A stretch of DNA of 64,000 bases, taken from the NCBI GenBank assembly GCA_018806985.1, contig JADANN010000256.1, positions 2,083,501-2,147,500 of the forward strand. The letters are read 5' to 3'. The notes under the pieces were generated by a model that was given only the letters and a program-made list of their open reading frames with translations, did no database searches and was not told where the DNA came from. The stretch is from Angiostrongylus vasorum (Eukaryota; Nematoda; Chromadorea; Rhabditida; Metastrongylidae). Shown here piece after piece: positions 1 through 22,157 of the stretch. The translations under genes and the position numbers were made by a program. Each line of letters begins with the position of its first letter. Position 1 is the stretch's first letter.

Positions 1-2138
1 TTATTGAGAAGGTTAAGCCAGAGCGCCTTCAATTTATCATAAATACTTTTACAAAGAATGGCTCAGATACGATTACTCAGCTTTCGACACATCCGTATGG
101 CTGCAGGGTCATTCAGAGGGTGTTGGAATATTGTTCTGAAGATCAAAAGAGGCCTGTATTGGAAGCGTTACATGCGAATATGAGCACTTTGATAGTCGAC
201 CAGTATGGAAATTATGTGGTACAGCATGTTCTTGAACATGGAAGTAATCAAGATCGCGATCGTATAGTTCAGGAGGTGAGGAATTTCTTTAGGAAGGACG
301 TTGGAAACCGATGGTCCTAGGGCGGAGCATTGGTGTTTAAGTGGTTTTATAAAGTCTACTTCCACGTATAGTAGTCAATGTCTTTTTTTTCTAAATTGCT
401 GATCTGTTGCATAGTAAACACTTTTGTTAGCTCTTCAATGAAAAAAGTGCTTCAAGAATTAGGTGCATTGAAGGTGGCGGGCAATGTTCTACGATACGCA
501 CAACACAAATTTGCCTCGAACGTGATTGAGAAATGTTTGATCTGTGCCGGTGGTCATCATAAGACATCGCTGATAGATGAAGTTTGTGGTACTCTAAATG
601 AGTAAGTTTCATTTATGTTCATTGGCTTGGATGTCATTTAGGATTGTGATGAAATCCTGTTTGGTCTGAAACCTCTTTCAGCCCACAGCCACCAATTTTG
701 CTTATGATGAAAGATCAGTATGCGAACTACGTTGTGCAGAAAATGTTGGATATAGCCGACCCGGTTTATCGCAAGAAGATGATGTACGCTATAAAGCCAC
801 ACATACCGGTTTTGCGGAAATATAACTACGGAAAACACATTATCAGTTAGTTATTTTACATGATCCATGTGTTGTTCGAAAGCTTCGATATTGTTTTACC
901 GAACAGTTTTTTCATTGATAATTCCTGCATTTAAACCCACAACGTGTGTTTCGCATCTACTGCGTGGATTCCAACAGTTCCTACATTCGATTCGTTTCCT
1001 TGCACCATCATCGACGGACGTCTTTTAACTTTATGCGTGTGGGTTCGGCTGCCGGGTTGAGTACTTTTTTCCTTTCGTCGTGGATGTCCTTAAATGCTTG
1101 TCGAGTCGATTCTTCTTGAAGTCCTGGAATAGCCGGGCTAAAGCGTTCCCACTTGGATTGCAGGGAGTGGGCTTTTCCCAGATAGGTCTGGTGCGAATTT
1201 CTCGACCCTGGAGGGTTGAGAGGCTTGATGAGCCTGAAGAGTGGTCGAATCAGGACGGTGTTTATATTAATCGGCATCAGTACCACTGCGCTACACTCAC
1301 CCTTCCTGATTTTGGTGCTGCTTGCAGCAAAAAATGGTGAAGTTCATGACTTCGAGTTGTCTTATTGAGGAATGGGGTTATATTCGAGTTTTTTTATTTG
1401 TTCATGGAGTTTAGCACAGCTTTGTGGGGTGAGGTATTCATATCCGATCAATCTAGTGGTTTCTTTTGTCGCCCAAACAACTTTCGAATTAAATCGTGAG
1501 TTTCTCCACGATATGTTGCATCAAGCTTCAACAGAGTGATGCACTAAATAGGACAGTTAAATAAAACAAAACGGAAAAACTGTTGCTGATGGGTCAAGTA
1601 CACAATGCATGTACTCCCTGGAACTTCTATCTCCGAAGTGGATCTGTGTACGGCTAGCACTGCTCGTGGCAAAAGCTTTGGCGTCGCTTCATGCTCCAGT
1701 CATAAAGTTATACATCGTCTCAGGGGTGTTGATGTTGATTTGCATAAAGCACTTGTGCGTCTAATTGTTTCTTTAGTACTTACAATCAGTTGTTAGCACC
1801 TTTTGTCTCAACTAACCGGAACCGAGGGAATATGGTTTGGACCAAACGAGTAGCAGTTTTCGCCGACACATAGTTGTAGGACGTGTATGCTTCAACTCAA
1901 GAGCCTTGCTGGTGTCCTAATTAGTTTGCCGTAGATGTTATTGATACCAGGCTTTTTATTTGGATGATTAGTGTTTCTCTATGTCTTCATCTATCAGCGT
2001 GAGTTATTTCAGCATGTTTTTCTTTCAGCTAAGTTAGAGAAGTATTTCCAAAAGCAGCAGTACAATCATGCTCATCAGCATTCGCAATACGACATAACCG
2101 GAATGCAAGTAGCAAATGTAAATCCCGCCGTAATGTAA
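1..2138 (+). CDS. PUF (Pumilio-family) RNA-binding protein, C-terminal part
   Basis: Exons read as 1-275, 474-601, 682-845 and 2029-2138, with stop TAA at 2136-2138; the 5' part lies outside the window. The joined peptide carries the last Pumilio repeats: [40 protein letters not shown] and [12 protein letters not shown], then [16 protein letters not shown] and a short Q/H-rich tail. These are the conserved RNA-contacting helix cores of the PUF homology domain, which binds 3' UTR UGUR elements and represses or destabilises mRNA in the cytoplasm. Phases agree at every junction (0; 2, codon GAC; 1, codon ACT). The acceptor at 473 is weak, but it is the only one giving the continuous repeat [16 protein letters not shown]. 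The 1.2-kb third intron holds a minus-strand SINE. Closest to Pumilio/PUF-9-like members by the regular repeats; exact orthology is not established. Confidence 0.9.
951..1313 (-). repeat. SINE family 2 copy in PUF intron
   Basis: Read on the minus strand it starts with a tRNA-like A box (GTGTAGCGCAGTGGTA), has a body with GAATCGACTCGACAAGC and GACATCCACGACGAA, and ends with a segment shared with 19,533-19,817 and 48,490-48,780 (GGATCCGCGTAGTAGATG-like). Its antisense is open for 86 codons by chance. Confidence 0.7.
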
Positions 2139-2684
2139 GAACAATGACTGTTTCCTTCATTTTAAATGTTTTATGTTTGTCTTGGGAAATCAAAGGGTGC
2201 CAAAAATATGTTCGAAATATCCAGTGAGATTGCTATGTTGCTTTGAGAGGTAGCTTTCTCAGATGTTTTTCGTTGTTATGGACAGCACCTTAAGGACTAC
2301 TAGGTACGTTTTTCAAACGCTGATATCCATTTGGTATGAAATAAGCGCGTTTTGGTTACTCTATAGATAAAGTTGTTTTCCGGGGTATAGTGAAATTTTG
2401 TATAGATCACCAACCTTGTTTTCGTGATGCTTTGCAACATAAAATTTTACCGCTTGTAATACTTTGTAGAATTGTATTTGTATATTGTAAAATGATACTA
2501 GAGTTGTCTCTAAACTTGCCCCATGTATGATAGATAAGTACATCGTGGCGCTGCTGTTTTTATGTTATTTCTCTGTTTCATGTTCTGCAGCATTGTTATT
2601 TTTCGTTTGTTTATAAAATATACTTGTTTGTAATTAAAACAAATTCTTTACACCGTTTACTATTTTTGATATTTTGGCAATCTG
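2139..2684. other. PUF 3' flank, AT-rich, nothing recognised
   Basis: No coding signal, repeat or RNA gene was recognised. It should include the PUF 3' UTR. Only A/T-rich poly(A)-like stretches near 2605-2640 were seen. Confidence 0.4.
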
Positions 2685-2850
2685 CTTAGAAAACAATCAC
2701 CTATATCACCTGTAGTATCGTTGATCGTCGAGTGAATCGAACAGGCGCCATTAAATCTTCCATTTTTCTCTGTCATGTGAGTAGCCCATTGGGTTCTGCT
2801 CGCTCTAGGGACTTGTCGAGCATCATACCTTTCTTCCAGGCTTAAAGACA
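2685..2850 (-). mobile_element. 5'-truncated RTE-like retrotransposon 3' end
   Basis: Read on the minus strand, this closely matches the 3' end of the element at 61,490-61,640: a segment encoding LEERYDAR-type residues, then GCGCCTG, a stretch encoding STIN, and a tail in ACAGGTGATA. Keeping only the 3' end is the usual result of incomplete target-primed reverse transcription. No function is expected. Confidence 0.8.
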
Positions 2851-2859
2851 GTAACAAAA

Positions 2860-3512
2860 CATTTGATCCTCAGAGAAGTAATTATCAAAACAGAAGTAGA
2901 AGCAAAAAGTAAGAAGTAGAAAATGCACAATGTTTGCTTCGAAAAGCATCGCCTTCACATTCATTCCTATACGGTTCTTATTCCCTATCTGGAGACTTCG
3001 GCAACTGGACATCTTGCACGTGCTCTATTACTAACTCTTACAGGGCAGGGCGGCATCGGGTTCCACTTTTTTTCCCTCAGAATTAGAAAGAAAACTGCAT
3101 ATTATCTTGAGATAAATTTTTTGTCCAATGCGACCTCGGATATTAAATGTATGAGTTGTTTACTAATTGTCAAGGTGTGTCTCTTCTTTCACGCATACCA
3201 ACGTTTTATAAACTCCAACTAGAACTGTGCTGCAAAAATTTGAATATACGAAGAAGCGAAGTCCTAGGGAAAAGAATACGGTTGGAAGTCAGTTTGTAGA
3301 ACAAGATTTTTGGAGTAATCTTTGTGATGGAGGTAAACACGAAATCAGCACTGGTGCCCGAGCGAAATAACATAAAACAGGTGTTCTTTGGGATTTCGTG
3401 GAAATCAACGATAGTTACCTGTGCACGACGAAGCTGGTTTCTAGGTTATTGGTGATAATTTCTCGATTACTAGAATACTTCAAGAGTTTGGGACTTTGTA
3501 GATTTATAGTAG
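2860..3512. other. Unassigned sequence
   Basis: There is a 99-codon open frame at 2923-3222 (+) with no recognisable domain, no splice context and ordinary composition; I treat it as chance. No repeat family used elsewhere in the window was seen here. Confidence 0.3.
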
Positions 3513-4178
3513 AGGCTTTGCTCGATCACAACAACCAAATATTTTTTTATACGGCGTCCTTTCAAAGATAGATATGTTCATGACTAAGACTTCTCAAAGA
3601 TTAATAAATTTAAGCTTTTAAAATTTTCAACGGCAGTACGACAACACCTCCAAACGGTTTACCGCTCATCGTGGCTAGAAGGTGTTCCTGCGTGTTTGTT
3701 GGGCTGCGATGTGAAGCTGGGGCATTCGTCCCGCAGATAGGGTCTCCCAAGCTGAGAAGGAGTCCGGCGTTTCCATCAGGAAGCCCAGCTAAGAGTAAAC
3801 CAATACTAGGAAGCACCACTGTCCTAGTATCAAACTAGTCGCGTGGTGGCAAGTCTCCCTCTAATCCACAAGGGCGGCATCTGCCTGTGGTGATGGCGAC
3901 TTGGAGCAGACTTTGGCTACACTGTCCTCGAGACTCCAGAGAAACACGATTACTAAAGCAGCAACACTCCGATAGTGGAGAATATGCTGGGGCCCGCACA
4001 ACCAGTGAGCACAGGTCATCCAGATATCCAAGTATATTTGCGGCTTTGTTCGATCACAAGCACCAAGTATATAATTTTTTTGACAGGGTTCTTCAAAGTG
4101 AGATATGTTATGACTAAAACTTTCGAAGCATTGGTGAATGTAGGTTCTCAAAATTTTCAGCGCTAGTACGACAGCTAC
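3513..4178 (+). repeat. R3 repeat copy flanked by ~135-bp direct repeats
   Basis: The core R3 copy is about 3643-4036 (+). It begins CAAACGGTTTACCGC, passes through AAGCTGAGAAGGAGTCCGGC and GCTGGGGCCCGCACAAC, and ends in an ATCCAAGTATA tail. On both sides lies a diverged copy of the same ~135 bp: 3513-3646 (GGCTTTGCTCGATCACAAC...) and 4042-4178 (GGCTTTGTTCGATCACAAG...), both ending near a C-G-x-C/A-GTACGACA motif. Confidence 0.75.
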
Positions 4179-5429
4179 ATACACCAACGATGCATTGAAA
4201 AACGCCATCATGTTCTGGTGGGTGGGATCCCATTGGTGCGTTTGCGTTCTCATTCGAAATATGTGCGCAATAAAGTGAAAGAAGAGTATGCCACACCCTC
4301 CAATAAATCAGGATTTCGTCTCGGTAGAATGAGAGAAATTTTTATTCTGCGAGACGATATGTGGATTATAGCAGTTTTAAATTCACTGTGAGCTGAGAGA
4401 TGTTGATGTGAAGTTAGAAGCTGCCATCCACTATTTTCACGTCGGATGACTCCCAGTTGATGCTATGCGTCGTGCTAGTGTTGATGAAGGATTCGGTGAG
4501 GTGAGGTGCGCATAATATCGTCCATTGGGATGTTGGGATGCATGATGAATTTTCCTACCAGTTTCTGAACAGCCGTTATCATTACACAATGAAAGCAAAG
4601 AAGATGAACTCGTCAGGAACAGTCTATAGAGAACATTCACCACCAACATAGGAATGTTCTCTATGTAAAACATTATCAATACTGTGTCCGGTGACCTTGC
4701 TCCTATTTTCTATATTGGTGTGTGTTTCTTGTTCTCCTGTAACCATTTTAAGTCTATCATCGCATCTTCTCTTAATTGCCTCTTAGCCACTGGCTCACGC
4801 AGTTACTCCGCAGGTGGCTGGAAAAAGGATTCTACAATTTCTTCCAACAAGCTGCTCTTTGTCCGACAGTTCGGGCACTAAATCAGCAGCAGTCAGCGGA
4901 TTGTACTTTCCAGCACCTGCCGTCCCAAAGAAGTTTCCGAACGCTCAGCTGCGTCCTTTCACATGCAGCCCTATCAGATGGAGCTAGTTGAAAAAAACCT
5001 TTAGAATCTCTCTCTAGGCACTGTCTTTAGTTCCCTCCGACAAAGCTCCACCCACTACGGAAGGAATTCCAGCAGCCCGGGACTCGTCTGGAAGTGTTCG
5101 TAGCGTTCGGTTGAGTGTTCATCCGGTCCTTCTGTTCCTCAGTGTCCTAATTCCAGTACCCACCTAACTTTCTTCAATTGCTCGTTTGCTCTCACTTCAG
5201 TCTCACTCGTATTTACCCACTTAACCTCTATACCAGATATTATTATTGTACAGTTGTTGTTACTATAAACCATTGTAACCCAAACTCGAGGTTGTTCACG
5301 ACAATTACTGAAAAAGACCCGCGTGGCAGCTACAAGGACCAATATTTACAACGACTTGGTATTCATATAAAGTTGGACTCAACGCCGCCACACAGTCAGG
5401 TTTTAAAGCTCATTTACGGTACGAAAAGA
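4179..5429. other. Unassigned sequence with a 13-bp hairpin
   Basis: The only structure seen is an inverted repeat with 13-bp arms (4626-4638 ATAGAGAACATTC and 4652-4664) around a 13-base loop. Open frames here are short and unconvincing. Confidence 0.35.
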
Positions 5430-5585
5430 AAATCTGCTGGGCCCGCACTAATTGTGAAGATGGGCTATCAAAGTATCCAAGTACGAAAACACATACTTGT
5501 TAACTCACTAGGATACTTGGACGACCCGTCGTCACTGGTGGCGGCTCACTAGGATACTTGGACGACCCGTCGTCACTGGTGGCGG
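5430..5585. repeat. R3 repeat termini with an exact 41-bp tandem duplication
   Basis: 5430-5484 matches the 3' end of R3 in plus orientation (TGGGCCCGCACTA ... AAGTATCCAAGTA). 5504-5585 is two identical 41-bp units, each holding the minus-strand R3 terminus GGATACTTGGACGACCC. Two R3 ends therefore face each other here. Confidence 0.7.
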
Positions 5586-6757
5586 CAAGCTCCAGCACAA
5601 CATCTTTTCATTTCTCTCTCACACAATCATCGTTCATGGGTGGTGGTCTCTTTCGAACATGGCGACTTCCGTGATGCCCATTCCGAATTCCTGAAAGCGT
5701 TTCCATGTGCGTATACAGATGGTTGACGTTAGCCACGAAACATATCCGCCCGATGTTTAGATTATCTTCGAGGATGACACTTCTACTTTCTCGGAGTCCA
5801 CTCCACTGTTCTCTTCCTCCATCTGTCAACTCTGACTCAAGACTGTTGAGGCGTTTTAGATGAATTTCGAAAAATCCAGAGATAAACCGGAAAAACGTAT
5901 ACTTCACTATCACACGTGACCTTGCACCTTATTTCAAAATGATATTTCGACCCCTGGGTGGGTCTCGCTCGCCGTCTCACGTGAACAACGCGCTGGCCAG
6001 TCCCACTCATAACAGCACGGTGAGGAGCCTTTCTGATCAATATGACGTCTATTTAAAAGTTTGATCTTCATTAATACTTTAGCCTTTTTTTTCCACCGGA
6101 TAATTAAAGTATTCTTCTATAAAATACGTCCAGGTTCTGAGGAAGGCGAAATCGCCGAGACGTCAGCCATCAGCCAATAACACCACCACCACCACCAACA
6201 ACAACAAAGACAACGAAGACCTATACCAACCTCGCATTGGCTCAACCAGATCAGTTTATAAGACCATATAAATAAACATATTAACTGTTTAAGCCGAGGT
6301 TAATAGAAAGTCGGTCTTTCAAGTCATCTAACAACTGTTTTTCTTAATATGTGACCGGCCCATCTGTGTTTCGCTAATGATGGATATTCTCCTGGATCCT
6401 AGGTATGGGATAGGTTCGGAAGATCTGAGCTGCGCATTTCGGTTAGATGTTGTGAATGCCGGTTAACTTTCACAAGGCATCATTAAAGCTCTTTATGTGT
6501 CAAGCGCAGAGTTCTTTACATCGTTGACTTATGAGGCCACGTATCTACAGTACATCAGAGCGATAGGAGGACTGCTGAATCAAAAGGTGAGCGCGGGGGA
6601 TCTGGGTCCATTAGTTGGTCCATGGCTTGATAGCGTTCAGCGATGGTAAATCTTCGAGTGATGGGCGATGCGCAATTCATTCGACTTCACGAAGTTAGAG
6701 GAGTGTGAAGGCATATCTGGTCTTTATAATGATTTGTTTTCATAAATTGTGGAGAGC
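5586..6757. other. Unassigned sequence with possible Penelope-like terminal fragment
   Basis: 6130-6170 contains TTCTGAGGAAGGCGAAATCG followed by CCGAGACGTCAGC, which resembles the terminal repeat at 54,620-54,680. A (CAC)n/(AAC)n microsatellite lies at 6180-6210. Two minus-strand open frames (5608-5913, 5837-6040) have no recognisable domain. Confidence 0.35.
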
Positions 6758-7064
6758 AGGGGGCTCAGTGGCTAAAGTTTTAGTGCAATACACAGTGAAT
6801 CGGTTGCTGATTCGATCCCCCTCCCCCGGGTTCACAAGCATTCTATCATTTCGAGGTCGGCAAATTGTACCAGACTTACCTAGGAGGATAGCAGCACTGG
6901 CTCGATACATCGGCAGGCCATAGCAAGTCATTGTGCAAGCCAGATACGCACTCAATCATCTTTAACGGTGCTTGATGAAGTCGAATGCTTGGGGGCAACC
7001 CTCACTCTTGGGGCAACGGAATGGTGAACGCCAAACACTTTATCATTTATTCTTTATCCTTTAT
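6758..7064 (+). repeat. tRNA-derived SINE (family 1) copy
   Basis: A-box-like GGCTCAGTGGCTA, B-box-like CTGATTCGATCCCC, a body with GACTTACCTAGGAGGATAGC, and a tail of TTTATCC-type repeats. The tail has drifted (CTTTATCATTTATTC). Confidence 0.8.
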
Positions 7065-7319
7065 GTATGTATTTAAGTACTGGACTGCATATTAACATGA
7101 CTGCTTCAAGGATATTAAGAAGTCGAGGTCCGGCAAAACACTTGCTGCTCTAAAACAAAGCCAACTAGTCAAGGAAAGCGGTCAGCTACGAATAAATTGG
7201 ATAGAAACTCAGTTCGTACAAAACCCATGATGCAAATTAGGAAATGCCGAATAAGTGAACTTTTAGAAAATACATGTAAAAATGTTCAGTGAGCTTGTCA
7301 AATGGTAAACACGATAGGG

Positions 7320-7511
7320 CACCCAGCGTTGATCAATCCCTGAGGGATGTACCATTCGACTTCATTAAGCATTGTAAGAGGTAAATCTCCCTAGGTAAGT
7401 TTGAAAACAATTTGCCGACACCGGAGGGATGAAAGGCTTGGTGAGTTTAGGGGTGGAATCGACCCATTATGTATTACAAGACGTCTCTAACCACTGCGCT
7501 ACACGCGCCCA
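7320..7511 (-). repeat. tRNA-derived SINE (family 1) copy, shortened body
   Basis: In minus orientation it runs from the A box (CGTGTAGCGCAGTGGTTAG) to GGGATTGATCAACGC. Part of the body (the TACATCGGTAGG region) is missing, and so is the TTTATCC tail. Confidence 0.8.
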
Positions 7512-7647
7512 GTAAATGGAGTGAGATCGAAAGAAAAAATAGAGAGAGACATAATGCGGCCCACGTTTGATTCCAGCTTTTGTTTGTTTGTGAAGAATAC
7601 TGATGACTAAACTAAAACCACTGCTTTTGAAGCATCCCTGGCATAAA

Positions 7648-7925
7648 CAGGGGCAGTTGTCAGAGGCGCCCTACAACACACACATAGGATCGATCCCCGC
7701 GCCCAAGGATCACCACGCCTTCCATGCTTCCGGGGTCGGCAAATTGGCACCAGACTTGCCAGGGAGGATAGCAGCACTCGCTCGATGCATCGGTAGGCCA
7801 CCGCGAGTCATTGTAAAGGCCAGATATGCATTTAATCAGCTCCAACGATGCTTGATGAAGTCGAATGCATGCCGCATCTCTTAGGGATAGATCAACGCCG
7901 ACAGCTTTATCCTTTATCCTTATCC
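7648..7925 (+). repeat. tRNA-derived SINE (family 1) copy
   Basis: Carries GGGATCGATCCCC-type B-box sequence, TGCATCGGTAGGCCACCGCG, and a clear 3' tail of three TTTATCC-like units. The A-box end is altered (GGGGCAGTTGTCAGAGGCG). Confidence 0.85.
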
Positions 7926-9030
7926 CCCGGAATATAAATATTCTTAGGCTAGAAAACAGGCATTTGAGGTCGCCAGCACTGAAAAAAGGTCAACAATGGC
8001 TGTAGGACAAAGTGCCGCGTTTTTCCCTCTGGGCAGTGGCAGTTCTGTGCATTCCATGCACGTCAGATCTTCAACCATACCACATATTAGTTCTGTCCTT
8101 CATAAAAGGACAAAAGCTATCCTTGTTTTGTAGAAGCCAGATATGGATCCAGTCATGTTTTTCGTATTCTTCACTTATCACAGACGAGATTATCCATTGG
8201 GAAGTTCGGATCCATAGCACTAGCTTGGTGCAGGAACTTCTACATTATTTAAATTTTGCACTGGACATTGGAATACACCCAAAATAAAATCTCGATTCGT
8301 CTTTTCTTAAACTTATAACTTAGTAGTTGCAGCTGCAAGAACTCGCAACATCAACAATCCGTAAGACGTGAGAACTACTAACGAACACACAGTGATTAAG
8401 CAAATGAGATAGAAGAATTCTAGGTTAGGGAGCGTAGTGGCCGGCCATCGGAAGTTGAAAGCGAACAACCGAGAGCACTTGTCGGAGGTGATGCTCAGAA
8501 CACTGCGAGAGGGGCTGGTGAAGAGCTCAGCGCCTCCTCCACAGCGCTCGACGGCACGTTGCACAGCCACTGCAGAAGAAGCTGAACGAGTTCGAAAGCG
8601 AAACCCCTGCCCCAACCACCACATTCACTTCCCCTTTCACAAACCAACTACAACTTGTTCTCGCACCTAGAGAACTACTTTGAAGAAAACATCTTGAGCA
8701 ACTAAGGTACTGTTGAAATTGTTGCCTTCGAAGGAATTCACCGCTTCCAGATCATCAGAACTTTAGAATTTAGAATTAAGAATTTTACCAGGATAAATGC
8801 GTTTCTGGTTCGAAGGGCTTTACAGGTTCTAGCGCTTTGTATTTGGGAAGATAAAACTGTGTTCGAACCTAGTTATAACGATTTGAAATCAACGGTCTGT
8901 AAACGGAATTACTTCCGCACCAAGTCGGTGATGACCATACTGATGCAAAATGTCTATGACTGCATTGAAAGATTACGGAGTGCTTTCGATCCAGAGAGAC
9001 ACTGTTCTTCACTAATCAACCCATTAAAAA
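7926..9030. other. Unassigned sequence
   Basis: 8437-8640 is open on both strands (plus: basic, no domain; minus 8313-8624: ends with one hydrophobic stretch that could be a membrane span). The strand cannot be settled and no family is recognised, so no gene is called. The rest shows no signal. Confidence 0.25.
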
Positions 9031-9300
9031 AAGGATAAAGCTATCGGCGCTGATCAATCTCTGAGGGATGCGCAATGCATTCCACCTCGTTAAGCATCGT
9101 TGGAGATGATTGAATACTTATCTGGCCTTTACAATGACTCGGGGTGGTCTAACGATCTATCGAACAAGTGCTACTACCCTCCAAGACATGACTAGTACCA
9201 ATTTGCCGACCCAGGCGGGATGGAAGACTTGGTGGAGCCTGGGCCGGGAATCGGTCGCACGTGTATGCGGGGCGCCTTCGACCACTGCGCTACATGCGCC
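9031..9300 (-). repeat. tRNA-derived SINE (family 1) copy upstream of NSUN5
   Basis: Minus-orientation copy from the GGATAAAG tail to the A box (GTAGCGCAGTGGTCGA). It ends about 200 bp upstream of the NSUN5 start codon, so it lies in the likely promoter region. Confidence 0.85.
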
Positions 9301-9501
9301 ATCTATCAACCCAATAAGGTTCACATTTTGCGGAAACACTGTTACCTGCAGTGGACTTGTAACAAGAACACGCCAGTGATCAAGAGTTGATTAGCTCCCG
9401 TGTGACAATGATTTGTGTGCAGGTCAGAGATTTGCAATGGGGGCGCAAGCGTGGTCGACATAGTCCTGCGATTCGTCGTGGTCTTTATTGTCATTCGAGG
9501 T

Positions 9502-20402
<10,901 letters not shown>

Positions 20403-21264
20403 TGAAGAACAAGGACTACGTTTTCACCGTGCGCCCATCAATATTGCTATTCCGCATTTGGATCCTTACTGGCTGCTTACAAGTTTAGTTATTGAAATGT
20501 TTTGAGGAGCTCTTCCGTGAATTTCCCATTGTTTAACAATTTCTGTTGATTTTTTAATGCTGACTCAATATATACTTGATAAAGTCTACTAGTTGGTTCT
20601 GTAGAGGTTAATTTCCGTCAGTTCCTGTAAGCGATGAGAAGTGAGAAGAGGGCTCAAAGAAACTGCAACGAATGAAAAAATCGGCTTATACCCTAGAATT
20701 TCCTTCGTTGAGGACCGTTATATTGTTTGAGGATTGTTTTCGAGTTCCTCCTTGTACATTTGCAATTATGTAATTGCATGACCATCTTTGCATACCATCT
20801 CAATTCACCGGACACTTTGGCACATTTCACTTCTATTTTTTCTTTTTTTTTCACGCTATTAGTTCTATTAAGTTCAAAATGGTGAGCAAGTCCGGACGAT
20901 TTATCCATGAATTCCGATTTCTACGTAATCCCGGTGAAATTGCGCAGTTCCAGTTTCGCATTTCGTCAGGAGAACGTTACGATCTTACGATAAGGTATTG
21001 GTTTCCAAATGCCTGTAGAGGATCGGAGAATTCTGTATGTGGGGAGACTTGGGGAAGTTTAATGATATCGACGATCACTACTTGAATATCTCTTAAAACG
21101 TTCCTGTATTCCTGAAAACTGGAACTACTGGTCGCTTAGGAAAGTGCACAAATTTGTGAACTTTATTGCTCACATGATTCGTTCTCTTTTTTGTGGTACT
21201 AATATAATACATTACGTTATATAATGTGTAATGACAATTTTGACCTATTATCTACTGCCTACTC
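20403..21264. other. NSUN5 3' flank, nothing recognised
   Basis: Contains an ATG-led frame at 20,879-20,997 followed by a GT that could be read as a short exon, but no family or partner exon was found, so it is not called. NSUN5 and the phosphatase gene converge over this interval. Confidence 0.3.
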
Positions 21265-21600
21265 TTTTTAGCGGCAGGGTATGCGTTGCGAAATATAACT
21301 TTAATGATGCTGAGGTATTTGCAAAACTCTGGACCGCAGGTGCCTATGGTGGGCAACGAACGCGCCATTGTCCTTTCCGGGGAGTAGCGCGCTCACCACC
21401 ACACCATGCGGGTCCCTTCGTTTCGCCTGTCTCTCAGCTAGTTCTATTGATCTTTTGCCATCAGCAGGGCGAAACGAAGGACCCGCATGGTGTGGTGGTG
21501 AGCGCGCTACTCCCCGGAAAGGACAATAGCGCGTTCGTTCCCCATCATAGGCACCTGCGGTTCAGAGTTTTGCAAATATCTCAGCATCATTAATGTAATG
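21265..21600. repeat. Foldback (palindromic) MITE-like element, complete hairpin
   Basis: Near-perfect inverted arms at 21,301-21,427 and 21,467-21,595 around a ~39-base loop. The arms begin TAATGATGCTGAGGTATTTG and end TTCGTTTCGCC. The outer left part has the family edge GGCAGGGTATGCGTTGCGAA. Other copies are at 28.5, 37.5, 47.0, 49.6, 53.8-54.4 and 62.4 kb. Non-coding, so any mobility would depend on another element's transposase. Confidence 0.85.
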
Positions 21601-21607
21601 ATAATAT

Positions 21608-21678
21608 TCCGTTGTGATCTAGTGGTTAGAATTTACGGCTTTCACCCGTAAGGCCCGGGTTGGATTCCTGGAATGGGA
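21608..21678 (+). tRNA. Decayed tRNA-Glu (anticodon TTC), probable pseudogene
   Basis: Starts TCCGTTGTGATCTAGTGGTT (acceptor and D arm). The anticodon arm TACGG-CTTTCAC-CCGTA is perfectly paired with anticodon TTC. The T arm is CCGGG-TTGGATT-CCTGG, where the invariant TTC of the loop has become TTG. The 3' acceptor strand (AATGGGA) pairs only partly with the 5' strand. It lies between a foldback element and a SINE. Confidence 0.6.
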
Positions 21679-21950
21679 AGGCGCGTGTGGCGCGGAGGTC
21701 GGAGGCACCGTGCGAAACACATGGCATCGATTGCCGCGCCCATAGCTTACCAAGCCTTCCATCGCTCCGTGGTCGGCAAATTGGTACCAGACTTACCTTG
21801 GGAAATAGCAGCACTACTCGATAGATCGGTAGGCTACCGCCAGTCATTGTAAAGGTCAGATATGCATTTAATCACCTCCAACGATGGTTAATGAAGTCAA
21901 CTGCATTCCACATCCCTAAAGGATTGATCAACTCCGGGTGCTCTATCCTT
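21679..21950 (+). repeat. tRNA-derived SINE (family 1) copy
   Basis: Starts GGCGCGTGTGGCGCGGAGGT directly after the tRNA-Glu relic. The B-box region is changed (GCATCGATTGCC), the body is complete, and the tail is short (CTCTATCC). Confidence 0.85.
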
Positions 21951-22157
21951 TCAATAATAAATGATGTATGATGTAATATTTAATAGTTTCCTAATTATGC
22001 GCAGGCGTTGTGACTGGACGGTCACAAAAGTGTTTGAAAAAAATTTATTTCAACCACAATCATACTTCAGTACTTGTAATGAAAATACGTTGATGATAGC
22101 CATTTTTCTTGAAATAGAATGAATTCTACTGAAAAGTCGCCTGCAGGCATCTACGAT

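Noticed and set aside
378..473. Extending PUF exon 2 upstream ([20 protein letters not shown])
   Set aside because: The phase does not match exon 1 and the residues interrupt a Pumilio repeat; starting at 474 restores the repeat exactly.
8313..8640. Overlapping frames on both strands, one with a hydrophobic end
   Set aside because: The strand cannot be decided, no family was seen, and no splice partners were found.
20879..20997. Short ATG-led exon (MVSKSGRFIHEF...) before a GT
   Set aside because: No recognisable domain, no partner exon and a position between convergent genes; likely chance.
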